A stretch of DNA of 64,000 nucleotides, taken from contig JAFXSM010000002.1 of the NCBI GenBank assembly GCA_017525605.1, forward strand, positions 25,010 through 89,009. Reading direction: 5' to 3'. The translations under genes were made by a program, and so were the position numbers. The stretch is from Treponema sp. GTDB lineage: Bacteria; Spirochaetota; Spirochaetia; Treponematales; Treponemataceae. This document shows, one piece after another, positions 57,810 through 64,000 of this stretch. The notes beneath the pieces are model-generated. The model saw only the letters and a list, made by a program, of their open reading frames with translations, was not told the origin of the DNA and searched no databases. Positions within the stretch are counted from its first letter, which is position 1. Each line of letters starts with the position of its first letter.

Positions 57810-57852
57810 CACTTCGGCTGCATAATGAGAATTGCCGAAGTGATTTTTTTTC
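57810..57852 (+). terminator. Terminator after the GGDEF-EAL gene, first of two
   Basis: CACTTCGGC pairs with GCCGAAGTG around a 15-base loop and runs into eight T. Confidence 0.85.
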
Positions 57853-57893
57853 GCTGAAAATCCATTCACTAAGAAATTTGACACAACAATCCC

Positions 57894-57928
57894 ACAGGCT
57901 GAATTTTTCGTTCAGCCTGTTTTTTTTT
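57894..57928 (+). terminator. Second tandem terminator
   Basis: ACAGGCTGAA pairs with TTCAGCCTGT around a seven-base loop and runs into nine T. No gene lies between it and the first terminator. Confidence 0.82.
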
Positions 57929-58235
57929 GCTTTTATAACCTATACATTTTATAAGAAATAAAAATACGACATTGTAATAAAAATATAGTGATTGACTAAA
58001 ATTGATTATTGAGATTTATATAAATACAGCGCATAAAACCCTTATTTTATCAGTACTTTATGTTTTTTAGTTATAAAATAATTCATATTTTTTACACTTT
58101 AGATAGTTATTCTATATTTACGATAGGTAGATTTATATATAGTGTTATGTAGTTAAGGTTATATTTAAGTAGACAGAATACGCATTATGGGCAGTTGAGG
58201 TTAAATTTGTATTTTTTATCAGGCGATTGGCTTAT
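57929..58235. other. AT-rich gene-free interval
   Basis: This stretch is far richer in A and T than its surroundings and holds no convincing reading frame. Two loosely similar motifs (GTTAAGGTTATATTTAAG and GAGGTTAAATTTG) occur near 58150-58210. A TTGACT at about 57992 has no good -10 partner at 17 bases. It marks the left edge of the accessory region. Confidence 0.6.
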
Positions 58236-58264
58236 TTTACAAATGACATACGAGGGATTATAAT
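58236..58264 (+). promoter_or_regulatory. Promoter of the helicase-nuclease gene, leaderless
   Basis: TTTACA, a 17-base spacer and a perfect TATAAT end six bases before the ATG at 58271; no ribosome site is present. Confidence 0.7.
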
Positions 58265-58270
58265 AATTTT

Positions 58271-61200
58271 ATGAATTCAATCTGCAAGGATATTTTCCGT
58301 TCGTTGCACGAGGGAAAATGGCTATATATAGAATACTGCAATTCTGATAATGAGCGAACAAAATATTGGATTGCAGTTCAAAATATCAATATCGAAAAAC
58401 GTGGTCTTGAAGTTCTTGGACTACATCTCGGAAGTTTCTCGACAAAGAATTTAACAATTCTCATTGATAAAATACAGTCGTCTTGCGTGATGGAAGGAAC
58501 ATACTACAAGACGAACAAGAATCTTATCGAAGACATTGACTTGTATCCTCAAAAATATTCGTCAATCTTTTCTGAAATTGTGAATTTCAAAATTCTGAAT
58601 TATCTAGCTGACTGCAATAAACTTGCCGACTTGCCAAAACTGAATACAGAATACCCTCTTGTTTCAAGACTTGATTCATCAAAAATCATTAATAGAAAAT
58701 ACCATCTTGATGATGAGCAGTTCAAGATGATTGTGAACAGTTTCAAGAAATCCGAATTGGCAAAGAAAGACAAAAACGCTGCAAGTGCCGTAAATCTTGC
58801 TTTGAACGTTCTCAGCATCTACACTCCAAAAGGTCTTTACGTTCTTGCGTACAGGGAAGTCAGGCTTGAAGTTGAGCAGAAGACATTGACAGCAGGAAGC
58901 TTGATAAAAATATGCACTGAATTTTGCGTTGATGCCAATTCTGAAAGAAAGACAAAACTGAGTATCCATAGTTTTCTTGATAGCGAGGATTTTGCCCTTC
59001 TTGATGATTTCGAGAAAAATTCGGAAAAAATAAAGGATGCCATAACGGAAAATATAAGAAGCCGCACTGCATTTGCAGTTGATGACAGACCGTATTTTCT
59101 CTGTATTCAGCGTGACATGAATGTCAATCTTGAAAAAGAATACGAAGCTATCGTTGATATGTATTCCAAAAATGAGGTCTCCGTACCTATTCGGGCTTTT
59201 TTCGGGGAGTTGCATTCAACAAATATTAATGAGGAAATACTTCCGATTGCTCTCGTTGATAAAAACGTCAATTTGGATCAGCTTCTTGCGATACACAATG
59301 CTATAAACCAGAGTGTTGCCTACATACAGGGGCCACCGGGCACCGGAAAAACAACGACAATTCTGAACACAATCATTACGGCTTTCTTCAATTCGAGGAC
59401 AGTCTTGTTTTCATCGTTCAACAACCATCCTATTGACGGTGTTTTTGAAAAACTTGCAAACCTCCGATACAAAAATTACAAGATACCGTTTCCTGTACTA
59501 AGAATTGGAAACAACAGCGTCATTCCGAAAACTTGTGCTTATATCAGAAACCTTATGATTTCGGTTCAGAATCTCAATGCTTACGAGAGAGTCCTTGAGC
59601 AAAACAAACAGAGCCAAATCGAACGTACTAGGCGACTTTCTGAACTTCTTATGAAACATGAGATGCAGATTGATTTGGAGGAACGTGCCGAGTTGATAGA
59701 AACTTTGCTTTCAAAGACCGATAACATTTCACTGCAACTTGACCTTGATGGGCAACAAAAAACCGAGATAAAAAAGCAGCTTTCGGAGATAGGCACGATA
59801 ACTGACGACGACGCTCTTCAGCTTCTTGATTTCGACCAGGAGAAGATGCTGCAGTTCTTGAATTTCACTTCCGTAAAATACCTCAAAAAGTTGTATGATG
59901 ATGAATATAGTGATTTTGTGGATATTATAAATATCACAAACGAATGCGAGCAGATTGTCGCGTTCAATAAGTTCTTTTCGATTGCTGAAAATGTAGAGCG
60001 CATAAAGAATGTTTTTCCAGTTTTCTGCACGACTTGCATTTCGGCACAGAAAATAGGACCTGCAAAGCTCTATTTCGACATGACCATAATTGACGAAGCC
60101 AGCCAGTGCAACACGGCAGTTTCTCTCGTGCCGATAATCCGTGGAAGACGGCTCATGCTGGTCGGCGATCCTAATCAGCTGAATCCTGTGATAACTTTGG
60201 ACAAGAACATAAATGACGAGTTGAAATCGAAGTATGGCGTTAGTGAAAATTACGACTACATAACGAATTCTATTTATAAGGTTTTTCTGGCAAATGATTC
60301 CGTCAGTCAAGAGACTCTTCTCCACAACCATTACAGATGCGCGAGGGAGATTATTAATTTCAACAACAGAAAATACTACAACAACCAATTGAAGATAAAG
60401 ACGAGGACAATGTGCGATAAGCCGCTGTTGTTCTGCGACATAGAAAATGACTGCACGACTGAAAAGAATACGGCACCTAATGAAGCCGACAAGATAATTG
60501 AATATGTAATCGAGCATCCAAATGAAAAGATAGGGATCATAACGCCTTTTAAGAATCAGAAAGAATTGATTGAGTTCAAACTCAAGGAAAATAATCTTGA
60601 AAAAAATGTAAGCTGTGGTACCGTACATGCATTTCAGGGCGACGAAAAAGACGAAATACTTTTTTCGCTTGCGTTAACGGATAAAACCCAGCAAAAAACT
60701 TACGATTGGCTGAAAAATAATAGGGAACTTCTGAACGTCGCTACATCAAGGGCGAAGAACAGACTTGTTGTCATTTCAAGTACGAAAGAAATGTCTCGTC
60801 TCCACAAAGAAGAAGATGATGATTTGTATGAGCTTGCTCAATATGTTAGAAAAAACGGCGAATATAATGTTACTAGCAGAGAATCATCTTCAAGGGCACT
60901 TGGAATAAAACCGTACAGTACTGTGGCTGAAAACACTTTTCTTACTACGCTTAATCACGCCCTATCAACTTTGCTGGATGATGGGCGCAAGTATTCGGTA
61001 AAAAGAGAGGTTCAGCTTTCCCATATTTTTGAGAAAAATTCATCCGATTGTGACTTCTTTTATCGAGGAAGCCTTGATTTTGTCATTTTCAGGAAAGAAT
61101 TCAGAAACAAGGAAATTCCAGTACTTGCCATCGAGCTGGACGGACCGGAACACAAAAATTGCAGGAAAGTCATGGAGCGAGATGAGAAGAAAAAGGAGAT

Positions 61201-61315
61201 TTGCAAGAACCACGGATTCGAGTTGATTCACGTGGAAAACGCATACGCTAGACGGTACAACATGCTGAAAGAAATTCTGGAGGAATTCTTCGGAAAAAGC
61301 GGACGGCGTTTCTGA
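58271..61315 (+). CDS. Superfamily 1 helicase fused to a C-terminal DUF2726/Vsr-like nuclease, candidate defence protein
   Basis: The 1014-residue protein has three parts. Residues 1-80 (GKWLYIEYCNSDNERTKYW, ending in DKIQSSCVMEG) look like a WYL domain, a ligand-sensing fold often found in defence regulators; this is a pattern match only. Residues of about 320-860 are an SF1 Upf1-like helicase: Walker A GPPGTGKTTT (about 354), Walker B DEAS (about 607), GDPNQLNP (about 631) and a C-terminal VATSRAKNRLVV. Residues of about 890-1005 resemble DUF2726, a PD-(D/E)XK-type nuclease, with SLDFVIF and AIELDGPEH. Its codon use is more AT-rich than neighbours. It lies next to a CRISPR array. Defence is inferred from architecture and position. 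Confidence 0.82.
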   Translation: MNSICKDIFRSLHEGKWLYIEYCNSDNERTKYWIAVQNINIEKRGLEVLGLHLGSFSTKNLTILIDKIQSSCVMEGTYYKTNKNLIEDIDLYPQKYSSIFSEIVNFKILNYLADCNKLADLPKLNTEYPLVSRLDSSKIINRKYHLDDEQFKMIVNSFKKSELAKKDKNAASAVNLALNVLSIYTPKGLYVLAYREVRLEVEQKTLTAGSLIKICTEFCVDANSERKTKLSIHSFLDSEDFALLDDFEKNSEKIKDAITENIRSRTAFAVDDRPYFLCIQRDMNVNLEKEYEAIVDMYSKNEVSVPIRAFFGELHSTNINEEILPIALVDKNVNLDQLLAIHNAINQSVAYIQGPPGTGKTTTILNTIITAFFNSRTVLFSSFNNHPIDGVFEKLANLRYKNYKIPFPVLRIGNNSVIPKTCAYIRNLMISVQNLNAYERVLEQNKQSQIERTRRLSELLMKHEMQIDLEERAELIETLLSKTDNISLQLDLDGQQKTEIKKQLSEIGTITDDDALQLLDFDQEKMLQFLNFTSVKYLKKLYDDEYSDFVDIINITNECEQIVAFNKFFSIAENVERIKNVFPVFCTTCISAQKIGPAKLYFDMTIIDEASQCNTAVSLVPIIRGRRLMLVGDPNQLNPVITLDKNINDELKSKYGVSENYDYITNSIYKVFLANDSVSQETLLHNHYRCAREIINFNNRKYYNNQLKIKTRTMCDKPLLFCDIENDCTTEKNTAPNEADKIIEYVIEHPNEKIGIITPFKNQKELIEFKLKENNLEKNVSCGTVHAFQGDEKDEILFSLALTDKTQQKTYDWLKNNRELLNVATSRAKNRLVVISSTKEMSRLHKEEDDDLYELAQYVRKNGEYNVTSRESSSRALGIKPYSTVAENTFLTTLNHALSTLLDDGRKYSVKREVQLSHIFEKNSSDCDFFYRGSLDFVIFRKEFRNKEIPVLAIELDGPEHKNCRKVMERDEKKKEICKNHGFELIHVENAYARRYNMLKEILEEFFGKSGRRF

Positions 61316-61352
61316 AAATCCCCTTCTCTTCTCAATAATATCTGCAAGAAGT

Positions 61353-63092
61353 TCAATTCAACAACGCTGCGATTTCCTTCAGTTTCTCCGATGCTGTCGA
61401 AATGTCGCCTGTCATTGTCTCGAAGCCGTCAACGCTGTGGGAAATCTGCTTGAGCATGTCGAGGATTTTCTCGCTTGCGATTGCCTGCTGCTGGATGATT
61501 GTGGTGATGTCGGTCGCGCTGGATGCCGTGATTTCGGATGCGTTTTTGATGTTCATGAAGCTATTTTCCAGGCTCTTTGCGTTTTCGACACCGACTTTGA
61601 TTTTTTCCGTGCCGCTCTCGCTCATCAGAATCAGGTTGTCGGAGCTTTTTTGAATTTCGGAAATGCTTCCTTTGATTTCCTTCGTGCCGTCGATGATGCC
61701 GTCCGCAAGCCGCCTGATTTCCGTTGCAACGATGTGGAAATTCTTTCCTTCCTCGCCGGCACTCGAAGCCTCAAGCTCCGCGTTGAATGCGATAATCTTT
61801 GCCTGATCTGCAACCGCGTTGATAATCGTGACGATGTTCCAGATGTTTTCGATTTTGCTTCCGAGCTCCTTGATTCCGTCGATTGTGTTCTTGTTTGCCG
61901 CCGCGATTTCCTGAAGCTGGTTCACGTTCACCTCAAGGTAGCGGACTCCGTCGGTCACGTTGTCGTTCGTGGCATTTGCGACGCTCGCAACGTCCTTGAT
62001 TTTTGTGGCAATGTTCTCGCTCATCGCGTTGTTGTCTTCCATTGTGGCAACGATTTCTTTGATTGACGAGCTTTGGTTCTGCGCTGTCGATGCGTTTTCT
62101 TTTGACGCGAGCACGAGATTCTGCGATTCGTTGAAAATCTGCCGCCCTACACTTCTGTCGCCGGAGCGGAGATTTTTGACTACTTTAAGATTGAAGATTG
62201 CAAAAAATATGCTGAGGAACGTGATGAGTATTTCAAAATAAGTGATGATTTTTGTGAATTCGCTGCTGAAATCCGAAACTGGGCCTTCCGCCATGATGAA
62301 CCACGGAGTGTCCCCGATTCTTCCCGCCGCATAATATCTTCCTTTTTTGATGACCGCCTTCAGCTCTCCGTCAAGAAATGCCGATGCTTCCTCTTTTATT
62401 GCGGATTCCGAAAAATAATCCGCGACTGTGATTTTTTCTGGGTTGTCGTTCGTCAGATATTTGCCGTCAGCGGAAAGTACATACAATGCGCCATGCTTTG
62501 ACACGCTTATGTTGCGAACCATTTTGTCGATTTCGTCCATCATCAGGTCAACCGCGACGACACCGACTGCCTTTCCGTCCTTGCCCATTACGCCTTTCGC
62601 GACTGTCACGCAAAGATTCTTCGTCTGCTCGTCGATGTACGGCTCTTCGAAATGAATTTTTCCGTTTTCCTTGTCAGCACCCTGAAACCACGGGCGGTTT
62701 GCGGGTTCCCATTCTTTCGGCGGCTCCCAGTCCGTGCTGTCCAGATACATTCCGCCGTCGAATCTGCTTTTTCGGCTGCCGTAATAAAGTCCGTTCGAGA
62801 AATCGATTCCGTCTGCGAGCGAATAGAGCGTCGTTCGCAAAACATCTGCGTCGTGGTTCTTTTCTGCGGTCCTTGCAAAGTTCGAAATCGTCAGTTCCAC
62901 GGGCGTGAAAAATGCCGTGATGTTCGAATTGAGCCGTTCTATCGAGATGAATGCGCTCGTCTGCACATACCGCTCGATTACGTTGTTCGACACAAATGCC
63001 AATAATCCGCCGCTTACAAGCACAATCGTAAGCAGCGGAAAAAAGATGTTGAGGAAAAGTTTCGACGTTTTTGTTTTTTTGTTTACTTTCAT
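61353..63092 (-). CDS. Methyl-accepting chemotaxis protein with dCache sensor
   Basis: The 579-residue receptor has an N-terminal membrane helix (about residues 11-30), a periplasmic dCache domain (about 35-285, with WFQGADKENGKIHF and KHGALYVLSADGKYL), a second membrane helix (about 290-315) and a cytoplasmic signalling domain. The hairpin tip reads IIAFNAELEASSAGEEGKNFHIVA, cited here in part, a conserved CheA/CheW contact region. dCache domains bind amino acids or similar small molecules. No HAMP domain is obvious. The ATG has only a weak ribosome site. The gene lies between the helicase-nuclease gene and the CRISPR array and is probably native. Confidence 0.9.
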   Translation of the reverse strand: MKVNKKTKTSKLFLNIFFPLLTIVLVSGGLLAFVSNNVIERYVQTSAFISIERLNSNITAFFTPVELTISNFARTAEKNHDADVLRTTLYSLADGIDFSNGLYYGSRKSRFDGGMYLDSTDWEPPKEWEPANRPWFQGADKENGKIHFEEPYIDEQTKNLCVTVAKGVMGKDGKAVGVVAVDLMMDEIDKMVRNISVSKHGALYVLSADGKYLTNDNPEKITVADYFSESAIKEEASAFLDGELKAVIKKGRYYAAGRIGDTPWFIMAEGPVSDFSSEFTKIITYFEILITFLSIFFAIFNLKVVKNLRSGDRSVGRQIFNESQNLVLASKENASTAQNQSSSIKEIVATMEDNNAMSENIATKIKDVASVANATNDNVTDGVRYLEVNVNQLQEIAAANKNTIDGIKELGSKIENIWNIVTIINAVADQAKIIAFNAELEASSAGEEGKNFHIVATEIRRLADGIIDGTKEIKGSISEIQKSSDNLILMSESGTEKIKVGVENAKSLENSFMNIKNASEITASSATDITTIIQQQAIASEKILDMLKQISHSVDGFETMTGDISTASEKLKEIAALLN

Positions 63093-63164
63093 TTTTTTTA
63101 ATACTCTGGAGCAAGAAGATTATTACATCTTATCACAATATTCCGAGTATTAAAAAGATTTAGG

Positions 63165-63263
63165 TTACGTCAATTGCAGCGAGGGAAGCTCGTAGTGCAA
63201 TGAAAAAATACGAGCTTCATCATCATATTCAACAGTTCCAATAAAACCTTTATAAGTCATCAT
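63165..63263 (-). pseudogene. HicB-like antitoxin N-terminal remnant
   Basis: The 32-codon minus-strand frame begins MMTYKGFIGTVEYDDEARIF, very like the first strand pair of HicB antitoxins. After residue 20 the similarity stops and a stop codon follows. The break coincides with a 10-bp inverted repeat (63185-63194 with 63209-63218), so the body seems to have been replaced by an inverted duplication. Just upstream another frame ends (IKSMRKFLDNAEVKK) with an ATGA overlap, the spacing of a two-gene operon. The family match is by eye. Confidence 0.4.
63185..63218. repeat. Inverted repeat inside the HicB-like remnant
   Basis: GAAGCTCGTA pairs perfectly with TACGAGCTTC across 14 bases. No T run follows on either strand, so it is not a clear terminator for the CRISPR transcript. 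Confidence 0.7.
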
Positions 63264-63320
63264 TTCTTTACTTCTGCATTGTCTAAAAATTTACGCATAG
63301 ATTTTATCGCACCTTTGTCG

Positions 63321-64000
63321 GTTACTTTTCACGCCCCCGTGAGGGAGCGACCTTCGCGCCTTTCCAGACAAAATTCGCTACTGTAAGTTTCAATTCACGC
63401 TCCTGTGAAGGAGCGACCACCCAATGCGCCCGAGTCGATTACATCACGTTTGTTTCAATTCACGCTCCTGTGAAGGAGCGACCAATCCAACGAATCACGT
63501 TCACCGAGTGGGAAGTTTCAATTCACGCCCCTGTGAAGGAGCGACTCATCGGACTCCGCCCTTTCGTCTTGTGTCAAAGTTTCAATTCACGCCCCTGTGA
63601 AGGAGCGACGAGGATAACACAACGGAGCTTGTCAGTAGACTTGTTTCAATTCACGCCCCTGTGAAGGAGCGACCTTTTCATTCGCTCGCATTTCAGTCGC
63701 ATGAACTGTTTCAATTCACGCCCCTGTGAAGGAGCGACACTTATCACCCTGCAAATATTCCGCCGTTGGAGTGTTTCAATTCACGCCCCTGTGAAGGAGC
63801 GACATGATTCCTTTTGCTTCGTCCAAAATGTCAGCGTCGTTTCAATTCACGCCCCTGTGAAGGAGCGACGCTTTTGTTCGTCAGAATTTCCCTAGTGTCG
63901 TCCGTGTTTCAATTCACGCCCCTGTGAAGGAGCGACGGGATTTATTCCTGCCGTTTTTGCAAGAATGTGTTTCAATTCACGCCCCTGTGAAGGAGCGACC
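63321..64000 (-). CRISPR. CRISPR array, type I-C-like repeat, leader-distal end (continues past the window)
   Basis: Ten clear 31-base repeats start at 63387, 63452, 63515, 63579, 63643, 63708, 63773, 63839, 63906 and 63969. An eleventh, degenerate copy lies at 63321-63351 (26 of 31 bases match). Spacers are 32-36 bases. The plus-strand repeat opens GTTTCAATTCACGCCCC and ends GAAGGAGCGAC; its reverse complement ends ATTGAAAC, the known crRNA orientation of type I-C repeats. So transcription should run leftward and the decayed copy is at the far end. Copies 63387 and 63452 carry CTCC where the later ones have CCCC. The array is cut at 64000; cas genes and leader are expected beyond it. Confidence 0.97.

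Noticed and set aside
61353..63092. Chemotaxis receptor as part of the defence region
   Set aside because: It has normal receptor domains and base composition like the core genome; position alone does not support a defence role.
63093..63320. cas genes next to the array
   Set aside because: No cas sequence lies on this side; the repeat orientation puts leader and cas genes beyond base 64000.
63470..63895. Frames with repeated FNSRPCEGAT or VSIHAPVKER
   Set aside because: They are translations of CRISPR repeats.

Overview
The window reads as chromosome of a spirochaete, most likely an intestinal or rumen-type Treponema. The evidence is a P83/100-family antigen, a galactose/glucose-binding MglB with permuted topology like the one described from Treponema pallidum, several secreted proteins of spirochaete style, and the order maf, rpsB, tsf, frr, uppS, cdsA, dxr, rseP. 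No insertion sequence, prophage or rRNA operon was seen. Most of it is ordinary core genome; the accessory part is the right-hand end from about 57.9 kb.

Layout. 1-6 kb: the end of an EAL-domain c-di-GMP protein, a P83/100 antigen, rpsT, a bactofilin, tRNA-Gly, a purine permease and a dCMP deaminase. 6-15 kb: thrC, a lipoprotein, alr, folC, trpS, then an FHA protein translationally coupled to a membrane diguanylate cyclase that carries two periplasmic solute-binding domains. 15-21 kb: a secreted helical protein, rnz, a Gld-type ABC exporter cluster (ATPase, fused GldF/GldG, DUF4340) and tRNA-Glu. 21-31.7 kb: a CPBP protease, leuCD, the mglBAC sugar importer, a cysteine-free HMA protein, rlmN and TPR proteins. 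31.7-43 kb: a long leftward run with rsmD, ankyrin and beta-propeller proteins, rseP, dxr (frameshifted), cdsA, uppS, frr, tsf, rpsB and maf. 43-54 kb: tRNA-Arg, envelope proteins, coaD, rpmF-acpP-rnc, rpmE, an RlmK-like methylase, a DEAD-box helicase, an ABC-F ATPase and rho. 54-58 kb: a large GGDEF-EAL-PAS-GGDEF gene with an in-frame amber codon. 58-64 kb: an AT-rich gap, a 1014-residue helicase-nuclease fusion that looks like a defence protein, a chemotaxis receptor, a broken HicB-like remnant, and the leader-distal end of a type I-C-like CRISPR array running off the right edge.

How it fits together. Three large proteins point to active c-di-GMP signalling. The mgl importer and the chemotaxis receptor serve nutrient sensing and uptake. 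uppS, cdsA, dxr and rseP serve envelope lipid and protease functions. The CRISPR array and the helicase-nuclease gene form the edge of a probable defence region whose cas genes should lie beyond base 64000.

A recurring feature is a sigma70-type promoter whose -10 box lies only 6-8 bases before the start codon, with no Shine-Dalgarno sequence. It is seen before alr, the gene at 15184, the ankyrin gene, the lipoprotein at 44807, coaD and the defence-like gene at 58271, and suggests that leaderless mRNAs are common here. All calls are by reading the sequence; no database search was run.
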